Notes: generated by a model not told the origin, from the letters alone. 64,000 nucleotides of DNA from JAGTVG01 sp964389805 (GCA_964389805.1 CAYMFU010000131.1:6554-70553), one strand, 5' to 3'. Positions 1 through 9,144 are shown, counted from the first letter of the stretch. Numbers and translations are program-made.

Positions 1-538
1 AGCTGATGCCATTTCAGATGGCGAGGATGTTCATATAATTGGCATTATGCAACATATAGAGCCTGCAGGAATCCACTCTGGGGATTCATATGCTGTCTTA
101 CCGCCATACAATCTGGGTGACTTTGTAATGCAGCAAATTGAAGCCCATACCAGAAAAATCGCTTTGGCATTAAAGACGGTCGGTTTAATAAATATTCAAT
201 TTGCCATAAAAGATGATATAGTTTATATTATTGAAGCCAACCCAAGGGCGTCTCGTACCGTACCATTTATATGTAAGGCTTACCAGGAAAATTATGTGAA
301 TTATGCCACTAAAATTATGCTGGGAGTAGCCAAGTTAAGTGATTTTGATTTCAATCCTGTAAAAAGAGGGTATGCGATTAAAGAACCTGTGTTTTCCTTT
401 GATAAGTTTCCCAATGTAAATAAAGAATTGGGACCTGAAATGAAATCAACAGGTGAATCAATTTATTTTATTGATGATTTGATGGATGATTACTTTATGG
501 AAGTATATTCCTATAGAAATCTGTATCTGAGTAGATAA
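1..538 (+). CDS. carB: carbamoyl-phosphate synthase large subunit, C-terminal end (partial)
   Basis: The open frame enters from the left edge (reading from base 2) and stops at 538. It encodes the end of the second ATP-grasp half of CarB, which makes carbamoyl phosphate for arginine and pyrimidine synthesis. Visible marks are the ATP-grasp segment with EANPRASRTVPF and the GPEMKSTGE motif that closes the synthase core. Only about 28 residues follow that motif, so the C-terminal MGS-like allosteric domain (about 130 residues in E. coli CarB) is absent. I recall similarly short CarB proteins in other Bacteroidota, so this is probably lineage-normal rather than a truncation. A small membrane protein gene follows 11 bases later. 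Confidence 0.93.
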   Translation, partial: ADAISDGEDVHIIGIMQHIEPAGIHSGDSYAVLPPYNLGDFVMQQIEAHTRKIALALKTVGLINIQFAIKDDIVYIIEANPRASRTVPFICKAYQENYVNYATKIMLGVAKLSDFDFNPVKRGYAIKEPVFSFDKFPNVNKELGPEMKSTGESIYFIDDLMDDYFMEVYSYRNLYLSR

Positions 539-549
539 TAATCTTAATT

Positions 550-771
550 ATGCTGAAATTTCTGTTTATCATTTTCTTATTCGTTCTGGCCATTTATTAT
601 GTGTTTATCCTGCCTTTTAAACCAAGAAATGATATAGAAGATAAGAGAAATCAAAGAAAAAGGGCAAAAAACAGCAATCTGGATATTGATTATGTCCCTA
701 AAGATAAAAAGCAAAACAAAACCGATAATTTCAAAGGTGGTGAATATATTGATTATGAGGACGTTAAATAA
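550..771 (+). CDS. small single-span membrane protein, DUF4834-like
   Basis: A 73-residue protein. An N-terminal membrane segment (about residues 2-24) is followed by a very basic and then acidic soluble tail that ends in a GGEYIDYEDVK-type sequence. The layout resembles the small DUF4834 proteins of Bacteroidota, but I assign the family from memory of the pattern only. The function is unknown. It lies 11 bases after carB and about 80 bases before accD on the same strand, so it may be cotranscribed with carB. Its single membrane anchor and charged tail suggest a small inner-membrane adaptor, which is inference. Confidence 0.7.
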   Translation: MLKFLFIIFLFVLAIYYVFILPFKPRNDIEDKRNQRKRAKNSNLDIDYVPKDKKQNKTDNFKGGEYIDYEDVK

Positions 772-850
772 AATAAATACCTAACTAATGATAAACATTT
801 TTTGATTTGGAATAAATTTCTAAATTTACCATCCTAACTAGAAATATTAT

Positions 851-1696
851 ATGACCTGGTTTCTTAGAAAAGCGAAAGGTATTCAAACCCCAACAAAAGA
901 TAAAAAAGACGTCCCCGATGGTCTTTGGTACAAACTGCCCAGTGGAAAGATTATTCATACAAGGGAACTTAAAAACAATGCCTATGTAAGCCCTGACGAT
1001 GGATATCATGTAAGGATTGGCTCAAGAGAGTACTTTGAATTACTGTTTGATAAAAATAAATTCACGGAACTGGATGCAAAAATGGTATCAAGTGATCCAT
1101 TGAAATTTATAGACTCTAAACCGTATATAGGTCGACTTAAAGCATCAATAAAGAAAACTCATCTCAGCGACGCCGTCAGGACCGCGTATGGGAAAATGAA
1201 TGGTATTAACCTGGTAGTTGCTTGTATGGATTTTGCCTTTATTGGCGGATCAATGGGTTCTGTTGTAGGTGAAAAAATAGCCAGAGCCATAGACTATTCC
1301 TTAAAAAAGAAATATCCCTTGATAATCATTTCTAAATCAGGCGGTGCCAGAATGATGGAAGCAGGATATTCCCTGATGCAGATGGGTAAGACATCCGCCA
1401 AGCTGGCCCTTTTGTCTGAAGCGAAAGTACCCTTTATTTCTTTAATGACTGATCCCACTACTGGCGGTGTGACAGCCTCTTATGCTATGCTGGGAGATTT
1501 TAATATTGCGGAACCAGGAGCATTAATTGGATTCGCTGGCCCCCGTGTAATCCGTGAATTCATGGGGAAAGACCTTCCCAAAGGATTTCAAACATCAGAA
1601 TTCTTGCTTGAAAACGGATTTCTGGATTTCATTGTGGATAGAAGGAAGCTTAAAAATACGCTGACCACTCTCCTTAACATGTTGCTTGAAAAATGA
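851..1696 (+). CDS. accD: acetyl-CoA carboxylase carboxyltransferase subunit beta, zinc ribbon lost
   Basis: A 281-residue beta subunit of acetyl-CoA carboxyltransferase, which with AccA moves the carboxyl group from biotin to acetyl-CoA in the first step of fatty-acid synthesis. The crotonase-like core is intact: DAVRTAYGKMNG, SKSGGARMMEAGYSLMQM, the DPTTGGVTASYAMLGD oxyanion region, and EPGALIGFAGPRVI. The N-terminal Cys4 zinc ribbon is not intact. At the four cysteine positions (CPSC and CPKC in typical Bacteroidota AccD, from memory) the residues are L29, G32, S47 and D50, with spacing and flanking residues kept. No frameshift explains this. The start ATG fits the family start (MxWFxRxxKGI). 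Confidence 0.95.
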   Translation: MTWFLRKAKGIQTPTKDKKDVPDGLWYKLPSGKIIHTRELKNNAYVSPDDGYHVRIGSREYFELLFDKNKFTELDAKMVSSDPLKFIDSKPYIGRLKASIKKTHLSDAVRTAYGKMNGINLVVACMDFAFIGGSMGSVVGEKIARAIDYSLKKKYPLIIISKSGGARMMEAGYSLMQMGKTSAKLALLSEAKVPFISLMTDPTTGGVTASYAMLGDFNIAEPGALIGFAGPRVIREFMGKDLPKGFQTSEFLLENGFLDFIVDRRKLKNTLTTLLNMLLEK

Positions 1697-1785
1697 TCTT
1701 AGCATATTTTTTAAAGATGTTTTTTATTGCGATCCAACAAGATAATATTTTTAAAATCAGACTAATTCCTTTGAATTAATATAGA

Positions 1786-1793
1786 TATATTTG
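1786..1793 (+). promoter_or_regulatory. predicted -7 promoter element of nqrF
   Basis: TATATTTG matches the Bacteroidota -7 consensus TAnnTTTG and lies about 33 bases before the nqrF start. No well-spaced -33 TTG was found, so the call rests on one element. Confidence 0.4.
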
Positions 1794-1826
1794 CACATCT
1801 TTGAACGAAAGAAAACATAATTGACA

Positions 1827-3131
1827 ATGGGTCCGGTAATATTTTCCTCAATAATTGCTTTTTCAATAGTTATTCTCCTTTTGGTATTGATTCTACTTTA
1901 CGCTCAATCGAAACTGGTTCAAACAGGAGATGTTAAGATCACTATCAATGGGAAAGAAGATGAAGCCTTAATAGCCTCGGGAGGGTCCACATTATTATCA
2001 ACTTTATCTGCACAAAAGATCTTCCTGCCATCAGCATGCGGTGGTGGTGGGACCTGTGCAATGTGCAAATGCATTGTTGAAGATGGCGGAGGTGAAGTTC
2101 TTCCAACAGAAGTTGGGCACCTCACACGAAAAGAGCAACAGGAAAAGGTCAGGCTATCCTGCCAGGTCAAGGTGAAACAGGATATGCAGATCAGAATACC
2201 TGAAGAGATCTTTGGAATTAAAAAATGGGAATGTGAAGTAATTTCTAACTATAATGTCTCCACATTTATAAAAGAATTTGTTGTAAAACTTCCTGAAGGT
2301 GAATCATTGGATTTCCAATCTGGCGGTTATATACAGATAGATGTTCCTGAAATTGAGGTCGGCTATAAAACTATTGACATTGCACCTCATCCGAGCCTTG
2401 GGCATCCACAGGATGTGTATGAGAGTGACTGGGATAAATTTCAGATGTGGGGCCTGAAAATGAAAAATGACGAACCTATTTTCAGAGCCTATTCAATGGC
2501 CAACCACCCGGCGGAAGGGAACATCGTCATGCTTAACATTAGGGTAGCTACACCGCCATGGGATAGGTCCGCAGGGAAATGGATGGACGTAAATCCTGGT
2601 ATCTGTTCCTCATATGTGTTCTCAAGAAAACCAGGTGACAAAGTCACTATTTCAGGACCATATGGTGAATTCTTTATTAATCCAACGGATAAAGAAATGA
2701 TATATATTGGTGGAGGAGCCGGCATGGCACCTTTACGATCTCACATATTCCACCTGTTCAATACTGAAAAGTCAAACCGGAAAGTAAGCTACTGGTATGG
2801 AGGGCGATCAAAAAGAGAACTCTTTTATGTGGATGAGTTTAGAAAAATTGAAAAAGACTTCCCGAATTTCAGATTTTTTGTAGGACTTTCAGAACCACTC
2901 CCTGAGGATAATTGGAAAATAAACAAGAATTTGGAAGATAGAGAAGGGGATGGATATACAGGATTCATACATCAGGTATTATTGGATAATTACCTGAATG
3001 ACCACCCGGATCCAGATGAAATTGAATTCTATCTCTGTGGTCCCCCATTAATGAATGCAGCTGTGTTAAAAATGCTGGATAACCTGGGTGTGCCACCTGA
3101 AAATATCCGGTTTGATGACTTTGGAGGATAA
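1827..3131 (+). CDS. nqrF: Na+-translocating NADH:quinone reductase subunit F
   Basis: NqrF is the NADH-oxidising subunit of the Na+-pumping NADH:quinone reductase in the inner membrane. One N-terminal membrane helix (about residues 4-26) is followed by a plant-type [2Fe-2S] domain with CGGGGTCAMC and a distant SCQV cysteine. Next come an FAD domain (RAYSMANHP) and an NAD domain (GGGAGMAPLRSH, YLCGPPLMN, C-terminal FDDFGG). A TTG six bases upstream (1821) is in frame. I prefer the ATG because the iron-sulfur cysteines then fall near the usual numbering (71, 77, 80, 112). nqrA-E are not next to it: accD precedes it and an arginase-fold gene follows after a strong terminator. Confidence 0.95.
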   Translation: MGPVIFSSIIAFSIVILLLVLILLYAQSKLVQTGDVKITINGKEDEALIASGGSTLLSTLSAQKIFLPSACGGGGTCAMCKCIVEDGGGEVLPTEVGHLTRKEQQEKVRLSCQVKVKQDMQIRIPEEIFGIKKWECEVISNYNVSTFIKEFVVKLPEGESLDFQSGGYIQIDVPEIEVGYKTIDIAPHPSLGHPQDVYESDWDKFQMWGLKMKNDEPIFRAYSMANHPAEGNIVMLNIRVATPPWDRSAGKWMDVNPGICSSYVFSRKPGDKVTISGPYGEFFINPTDKEMIYIGGGAGMAPLRSHIFHLFNTEKSNRKVSYWYGGRSKRELFYVDEFRKIEKDFPNFRFFVGLSEPLPEDNWKINKNLEDREGDGYTGFIHQVLLDNYLNDHPDPDEIEFYLCGPPLMNAAVLKMLDNLGVPPENIRFDDFGG

Positions 3132-3143
3132 ATTAAAGTATCC

Positions 3144-3171
3144 AATCCCGCCATATGGCGGGATTTTTTTT
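3144..3171 (+). terminator. rho-independent terminator after nqrF
   Basis: Perfect 9-bp stem AATCCCGCC / GGCGGGATT with an ATAT loop, followed by a run of T, 12 bases past the nqrF stop. Confidence 0.9.
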
Positions 3172-3204
3172 ATATTTATTTTTTGAAAATAAAAAAACTA
3201 CTCT

Positions 3205-4365
3205 ATGGACGTTAAGATCTTTTTTAACCCGGTCAATGAAAGGATTTATAGCGCTATCGAATCCAGCCACTCATTTTTTAAGAACATATATCTGCCAGGC
3301 CCAAGTTTTCCCGATATTAAAAAAGCCGATATAGCACTGATCGGGCTTGAAGAATACAGGGGAGCTGGACGCGAAAATGAAAGCGAACACGGTACCGATG
3401 AGATTCGAGCAAAACTATATAATTTAAAAAAGGGGGCTATGGCTTACAAGATGGTCGACCTCGGAAATTTAAGAAATGGACCAACACTGGAGGAAACCTA
3501 TGTACGGCTACAGGAAGTCTGTCGCTATTTATTAGACAATGAAGTACTACCCCTTGTATTTGGAGGCTCCCATGATATGGACATTGCTCTGTATAAAGCT
3601 TACCAGGATATGGAAAAACTGGTAAGTATATTGAATGTAGACGCCTTTATAGACCTTGGGTTGGAAGATGAGAAATTCGACAACCAGAATCATGTGTATA
3701 AAATCCTGACTCATGAGCCAAATTTCCTGTTTAACTTCAGTCACATAGGATATCAGAGTTACCTTATCAATCCGAAAAGTCTTGCTATGATGGAGGAGTT
3801 ATATTTCGATACCTATCGAATTGGGAAACTGAGACAAAATATTTTTGAAATGGAACCTGTAATCCGCGATGCTGATATCCTAAGTTTTGATATTACCGCT
3901 GTGCGGTCAGGAGACGCCCCGGGGAATGCGAATGCACAGCCATTTGGATTAACGGGTGAAGAGGCATGCCAATTATGCTGGTATGCGGGATTAAATGAAA
4001 AAATGAGCTCCGCTGGATTCTTCGAATATGACCTGATGCAAGATGATCAGCATAAAAAAACAGCTTCTGTAATGGCCACAATGATATGGTACTTCATAGA
4101 AGGATTTTATCATAGAAAAGATCACTTTAGTTTTAAAAGCAACTATTATATGAAGTATGTTGTGTCTATGCCGAGTGATACTGATGCTCTTACTTTTTAT
4201 AAGAGCAAGCTTTCAGAGAAATGGTGGATGGAAGTTCCTTATCCAAAAGGGAAAAAAGTATTTGATCGTAACAGCATTGTTCCGTGCAGTTATTCAGATT
4301 ATGAAAAAGCTATGAAAGGGGAATTGCCTGAAAGGTGGATTAATACCCAGGCGAGATTATTATAA
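3205..4365 (+). CDS. arginase/formimidoylglutamase-fold protein with incomplete metal site
   Basis: A 386-residue protein of the ureohydrolase (arginase, agmatinase, formiminoglutamase) fold. The first metal motif is kept as GGSHD (residues 120-124). The second, normally DAHxD, reads D146-A-F-I-D150, so the bridging His is replaced by Phe. The third, normally SFDxDxxD, begins S227-F-D229 but has Thr at 231 where the second Asp should be. These losses make ordinary Mn2+-dependent hydrolysis unlikely. Homologues in Bacteroidota are often labelled formimidoylglutamase by similarity only. No histidine-degradation genes are nearby. A sensing or structural role is possible but unproven. Confidence 0.75.
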   Translation: MDVKIFFNPVNERIYSAIESSHSFFKNIYLPGPSFPDIKKADIALIGLEEYRGAGRENESEHGTDEIRAKLYNLKKGAMAYKMVDLGNLRNGPTLEETYVRLQEVCRYLLDNEVLPLVFGGSHDMDIALYKAYQDMEKLVSILNVDAFIDLGLEDEKFDNQNHVYKILTHEPNFLFNFSHIGYQSYLINPKSLAMMEELYFDTYRIGKLRQNIFEMEPVIRDADILSFDITAVRSGDAPGNANAQPFGLTGEEACQLCWYAGLNEKMSSAGFFEYDLMQDDQHKKTASVMATMIWYFIEGFYHRKDHFSFKSNYYMKYVVSMPSDTDALTFYKSKLSEKWWMEVPYPKGKKVFDRNSIVPCSYSDYEKAMKGELPERWINTQARLL

Positions 4366-4393
4366 TACTAATTCAACAACCGAGGAAATTGAA

Positions 4394-5866
4394 TTAGTTG
4401 GTCTCAGACATGATCCGGAAAAAGGAATTGTCAGGATCAAGATCAGTTGAATGAAAAGGAAAAGCATCCACAGCATCCGCAATAAAATCAGCTTCGTAAA
4501 CCACCCTGGAATCACCTACATTCAGAAACCGATCATACCAATCGTTCTCTTTTTGCAGAACAATGAAACCATTCTGGAAATCCAGGATCCCTTCACTTGT
4601 GACATTTCCACTGTAAATGTCGGCGGTTTTGATAAAGACAATGTGACCGTTGTCATCAATATTATGATCTTGTTCACTATATATGGAGAATTGCTGGCCA
4701 TCACCAGAGATATACGCTACAATACCCGTTGCATCAGAAAACTCTGCAGCACTTTTCACTTCGATCTGGAATTCTGAGGTCTGATTTAAGAATTGAAAAC
4801 TGTAATTTACGTACCGGGTTCCAGTCTCAAGATTTGTCCAATTGTCAACGAAGTAATTACCTGTTACATTGTCCGGAGTAAGTCCATTATGAATGTGAAG
4901 GCCCTTTCCTTCAAGGATCTCAATGAAATCCATATTTAAGAATTCATTTACCTGTTCCGGGACATCCACGATATATTTCAAACACCGCGTGTTTTCCAGT
5001 TCGATTTGATAATATTCAAACTGCGTATCAATATGGGCATATTGTTCACTTTGTGTCTTAAAAAACGACTTTATCGCTATAAGATTAACAAGTTCATCTC
5101 GTCTCATTCCCCATTGATCACTGGCCTGGGATATCAACTTATCACTGAAATTAAAACTTTCATCCAAAATCCGGTTAGAGGCTATTTCTATTAATTCATA
5201 CATCCCTTCGGATTCGATGGAGATTAAAATGGAAGAAGACTTAAATCCAACATTGGTCTGTTCCTTAATAAGTTCAGGAACCATTTCAATTTCTTTACAA
5301 TTAATAAGATAATCATACCCTTCCAGTGTTGAATCAGACAGATGAAACTGTTGTATATAATACGCATCGGGGATCGAATTCAATTCGGCCTCGGTTAATG
5401 GGATAAGAGGTAAAGACATAGCTATTCTAAGTATATCATTTTCCCCTTCTTGTTCAGGTTCTGCAGTTAAAACCAATCCATTGCTTGTAAAATAATCGTT
5501 AAGTTCCTCCGGTGTTCCATACAAAAATGCAGAACTATATCTTTTAAGATTATCTTTTATAAAAATGATGGATTTCCCATTAACCTGATTATATACGACG
5601 GATATCCCTTCAATGGGCACATCAGATTTGTTTACAATCATAATGTCATACAACACATTAAGATTGTTATTGAATACTGTCTCAATATCCAGTTCACCAT
5701 TCACATTTGTTACAGATTCAATAGCATAGCTTGTGAAGCTAATTCTTTCCGCTTTTATTTCATCTCCATCTTCAAACAAACCGCAGGAAGCAAACAAAAG
5801 CAAAAACAACAGCGATAGGGCAGTATTTTTTTTTGTTAGCACAGCTCTATGAACTAAAATATACAT
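4394..5866 (-). CDS. hypothetical lipoprotein, about 490 residues
   Basis: An unrecognised exported protein. A short basic stretch (TKKN), a hydrophobic run and LLFASC give a lipobox, so it is probably a lipid-anchored envelope protein. The frame is open to 5896, but the stretch before the ATG at 5866 adds only an unlikely N-terminal extension. A GTG at 5842 would give the most compact lipoprotein signal, so the start is uncertain. The mature part is acidic and rich in beta-type sequence, with no motif I recognise. It lies downstream of the TonB receptor on the same strand but behind that gene's terminator. It lacks the TPR-like SusD/RagB pattern, so I do not call it SusD. Confidence 0.6.
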   Translation of the reverse strand: MYILVHRAVLTKKNTALSLLFLLLFASCGLFEDGDEIKAERISFTSYAIESVTNVNGELDIETVFNNNLNVLYDIMIVNKSDVPIEGISVVYNQVNGKSIIFIKDNLKRYSSAFLYGTPEELNDYFTSNGLVLTAEPEQEGENDILRIAMSLPLIPLTEAELNSIPDAYYIQQFHLSDSTLEGYDYLINCKEIEMVPELIKEQTNVGFKSSSILISIESEGMYELIEIASNRILDESFNFSDKLISQASDQWGMRRDELVNLIAIKSFFKTQSEQYAHIDTQFEYYQIELENTRCLKYIVDVPEQVNEFLNMDFIEILEGKGLHIHNGLTPDNVTGNYFVDNWTNLETGTRYVNYSFQFLNQTSEFQIEVKSAAEFSDATGIVAYISGDGQQFSIYSEQDHNIDDNGHIVFIKTADIYSGNVTSEGILDFQNGFIVLQKENDWYDRFLNVGDSRVVYEADFIADAVDAFPFHSTDLDPDNSFFRIMSETN

Positions 5867-5970
5867 AAATAAATTCCCAAAAGAAGAACGATTCAAGAAA
5901 AATCAAACTTTATATTGGAAAATTTATATTTGCAAATAAAACATTTTTTTCGGAAAATCCAAGTAAAACA

Positions 5971-6000
5971 AAAAAAATCCCAGGTTGTGTCCCCGGGATT
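5971..6000 (-). terminator. rho-independent terminator after the TonB receptor gene
   Basis: Read on the minus strand, a 9-bp stem AATCCCGGG / CCTGGGATT (one G-T pair) with a 7-base loop is followed by seven T. It begins 25 bases past the receptor stop. Confidence 0.8.
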
Positions 6001-6024
6001 GCTATAATATTAATAATCAAACAT

Positions 6025-8787
6025 TTACCAGCGCATCAAGATCCCAGCATTCCAGGTCCGTCCGAAACCATAATATCCAAAATTCTCTGTATATATGGTT
6101 TCATCTGTCGCGTTATCAGGGAAGTTGTTGCTATCAGACTCAGCAACATAGGTTTGATTGGCCAGGTTATTGATGTTGATTTTGGCAGTAAAGTTTAGTT
6201 TTTTACCCGCTTTAAAATCATAATATAAGCCAGCATCTACCAGATTGTAGCTGGGCCACTTGAGGGCACCATTGTTATCTTGTACATCAAATTCACTACC
6301 CGTAGGATCAAAATCAGAATACAAATTGTTTGCATAATAATAGCTGCCATATATCCTCAAGTTTCGTACAAATTCCCATGTCAATGCGATTCTTGCTGTG
6401 GTTTGAGCCGCATCCCCTACCTTAACATCATTTAGATAGAGCATCTTGGTGCCGATCTGATTCTGATCATCATCATATACTTCAGCTTCAACATCATTAC
6501 TGTATATCCAATTACCTACAGAAAGCATAGCTTCCAGATAGAGGTTCTTAACAATCTCACCAAATAATTCAAGCTCAATACCTGTATGAGTTTGCGCAAT
6601 TCCTGAAAGATTGGCAGTACCGGATTCACCGGATTCAAGTGTTACACCTCTTTGCCTGAATCTGTCCGTCCATGTGGTTCTGTACAGGTTCACATTGGCA
6701 TTCAGGAACCTTGAGCGGAATCCGTAACCTAATTCCAGACCTGTTATTTTCTCATTGACTATATTTGGATTTACTTCATTAACAAAGTTCAGGAATATCG
6801 CATCAAACAAAGGCTGTCTGGAATAAAATCCTCCATTAAAATAAATATTGTGTTTGGATGAGACATTCCAGTTGATACCTCCTTTGATATTTCCGCCAAG
6901 CTGATTGATCTTTTCAGACTCCATGGTTTCACCAAGATCAGCAGCCTCACTCAGTGCATCTGAGTAATAGTAATTAAAGTAATCAATACGCTGATAAGAT
7001 TGATTTGAGAATGCTCCGGAAATATGTGCAGATATATCATCGTTTGAATATTCCAATTGAGCAAATGCGCCTTGCCAGCCAACAAGTCCATCATTATGAT
7101 AATTCAATTTTTTATCATTTTTCATATCTACTATCGCATTGGCTTCTTTTTCCTGGGAAATGAATTCTCCAGCAATATTTATGTCTGTATCTGTAAAATA
7201 GGCATCGGCTCCTAATAAATTTGTAACCCTTCTATAATGAATCCCCTTATACCATCTCAGATCAATACCTGCTACTAAGCTGAGGTTATCATTGAAACTA
7301 TGTGTTAATGTTGATAGTACTCCATACCAGTTATGTCCGTTCATAGATGCTCTTCTAATGAATCCGTTAGAACTAGTATTCACATACTTGTCGCCAAAGA
7401 AACCTCTGCGGTTATCTATATCCCGGTCAACACTGTCAAATACCTGCGCAGGATCGCCCCAATCGCTTGGGTAATTGGTAGTTCCCGAATTCCAATTATC
7501 AATTTGGTCAAACATCACCTGACCTTGTGAATCAGGGCCATATCGGTCGTCGAAAAACCTGCTTGAATTCTCAAAGGATCCATTTATCTGACCCCTGGGT
7601 CCAGTTCCACCACCACGGCCAAAAGATGCATAGGCTGTAGTGGCCAGATCTGTTCTTGGGCTAATGGTCCAATACCAGTTACCATAGAATTTAGGCTTAT
7701 GATAGAAATTTCTTCTCCATGAAAATTCCTCACCATTATAATCTCCCCACTTTGAATTATACTTAATCCCCCTTTCATGGTCGAGAAGATCCTGGAACGA
7801 GATACCATCAAAACGAGTTACTTCGCGCTGATGATGCCATTGTGGAGCTCCCAGTCCGGTAAATACTAAAGTATGCTTGTCGTTGATTTTTTTTGCTAAG
7901 GATCCGAAATACGAATAAGCCCGGAAGGTTGTTCCGTCAACCCAGCCGTTACCCCGTGTGTGAGTACCCTGGATAGTAAAAGCCCATCCATTCTTACCCA
8001 AACCGGTAGATAACATGAGGTTATACTTCTGATATCCGTCATTGCCAATATTCACTGAAAATTTACCTCCTTTATCCATTTCCGCTGCATTGGTTATAAT
8101 ATTAATGGTACCACCAACTGAAGAAATAGCCAGTTTTGAGGCACTTAAACCTCTTTGCATTTGAACCTGTGATGAAACGTCAGTTAAGCCAGCCCAGTTT
8201 GACCAGTATACCCAGCCATTTTCCATATCGTTTACCGGAACACCATTGATCATAACAGCAGTATTACTTTGATCAAATCCTCTTACATTGATCCGGGAAT
8301 CGCCGAAACCACCACCCTGCTTTGTAACATAAACAGAAGGTGTATATCTCAACACTTCCGGAAATTCCTGGTTACCTACCTTTTCTTCAATAGCCTGTCC
8401 CTTGATGGTGGAAACAGCTACAGGCGTTTTTCGGTCTATGGCTACGGAAGCAATGACTTCGACTTCCTTCAGACCAACAGCTCCCAGGGTCAGGTTAATT
8501 GTTCCTATATTCACAGTTCCACTGCTCACCTCGACTGCCTGTTCGATTGTCTCATAACCAACGTAGGAAATAACAACTACTTGCGAACCCGTTGGTACAT
8601 CACTTATAGTAAATTGACCATCCAAATCCGTAATTGATCCTATGGCTGTACCTTTAATTATGGCATTAGCACCTGGCAATCCTTCAGTGGAGCCCTGATC
8701 AATAATTCGTCCTGTAACAGTTCCGGTTTGTCCATATACTGCCACAGAAATTAGAAAAGTTGTAATAATTAGTAAAAATCTTCTCAT
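6025..8787 (-). CDS. TonB-dependent outer-membrane receptor with carboxypeptidase-regulatory-like domain
   Basis: A 920-residue outer-membrane receptor that should import a ligand using TonB energy. A signal peptide (about 1-19, ending VAVYG before QTG) is followed by an Ig-like carboxypeptidase-regulatory domain (about 23-100, GTVTGRIID through YVGYET). Next is a plug domain (about 120-235, with RGFDQSNTAVMINGVPVND and GGTINIITN) and a beta-barrel ending in an aromatic residue (MRW). No SusD gene or sigma/anti-sigma pair lies beside it, so this is a stand-alone receptor rather than a SusC/SusD glycan system. The substrate (siderophore, cobalamin or other) cannot be told from the sequence. 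Confidence 0.92.
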   Translation of the reverse strand: MRRFLLIITTFLISVAVYGQTGTVTGRIIDQGSTEGLPGANAIIKGTAIGSITDLDGQFTISDVPTGSQVVVISYVGYETIEQAVEVSSGTVNIGTINLTLGAVGLKEVEVIASVAIDRKTPVAVSTIKGQAIEEKVGNQEFPEVLRYTPSVYVTKQGGGFGDSRINVRGFDQSNTAVMINGVPVNDMENGWVYWSNWAGLTDVSSQVQMQRGLSASKLAISSVGGTINIITNAAEMDKGGKFSVNIGNDGYQKYNLMLSTGLGKNGWAFTIQGTHTRGNGWVDGTTFRAYSYFGSLAKKINDKHTLVFTGLGAPQWHHQREVTRFDGISFQDLLDHERGIKYNSKWGDYNGEEFSWRRNFYHKPKFYGNWYWTISPRTDLATTAYASFGRGGGTGPRGQINGSFENSSRFFDDRYGPDSQGQVMFDQIDNWNSGTTNYPSDWGDPAQVFDSVDRDIDNRRGFFGDKYVNTSSNGFIRRASMNGHNWYGVLSTLTHSFNDNLSLVAGIDLRWYKGIHYRRVTNLLGADAYFTDTDINIAGEFISQEKEANAIVDMKNDKKLNYHNDGLVGWQGAFAQLEYSNDDISAHISGAFSNQSYQRIDYFNYYYSDALSEAADLGETMESEKINQLGGNIKGGINWNVSSKHNIYFNGGFYSRQPLFDAIFLNFVNEVNPNIVNEKITGLELGYGFRSRFLNANVNLYRTTWTDRFRQRGVTLESGESGTANLSGIAQTHTGIELELFGEIVKNLYLEAMLSVGNWIYSNDVEAEVYDDDQNQIGTKMLYLNDVKVGDAAQTTARIALTWEFVRNLRIYGSYYYANNLYSDFDPTGSEFDVQDNNGALKWPSYNLVDAGLYYDFKAGKKLNFTAKININNLANQTYVAESDSNNFPDNATDETIYTENFGYYGFGRTWNAGILMRW

Positions 8788-9136
8788 AATGCTATAGATT
8801 AATTAAAATTAAAAATATCCCAAATTTCAGTTTTGTTTATTAAAATTGAAACACATACGTGTAGAAATTAATATTTTTCAGTATCCTCTATTAACATTCA
8901 ATTCCTAAAGGATTAATGCTATATACAGATTAATTATTTGATACAAATTGTTAAAAATCCAATAAGATTTGGATATATTAAAAAATGAAAATTACATGTG
9001 CCCCGGAAGAATAATTTTCAATACGAACTTAATCAATTTTTTAAATATACCCAGCTGTTATAATTATAAAGTAGATCATTATTTTCGGGAAACTTTAGCC
9101 CGGATAATTGAATTGGTTAATTAGTTACAATACATG
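8788..9136. other. divergent intergenic region, about 350 bases
   Basis: AT-rich gap between the divergent receptor and M14 peptidase genes. No RNA gene, repeat or small coding frame was found. The + strand promoter for the peptidase lies at its right end. No convincing TAnnTTTG was found for the receptor. Confidence 0.5.
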
Positions 9137-9144
9137 TATATTTG
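9113..9144 (+). promoter_or_regulatory. predicted promoter of the M14 peptidase gene
   Basis: TTG at 9113-9115 and TATATTTG at 9137-9144 are separated by 21 bases. This is the Bacteroidota -33/-7 arrangement, and it lies 21 bases before the ATG. Confidence 0.6.

Noticed and set aside
935..1000. A frameshift or assembly error as the cause of AccD zinc-ribbon loss
   Set aside because: The frame is continuous and all flanking conserved residues align on both sides, so substitutions explain the change.
4394..8787. A SusC/SusD polysaccharide utilisation locus
   Set aside because: The receptor has no SusD partner, a terminator separates it from the lipoprotein, and no glycoside hydrolase or sensor is nearby.
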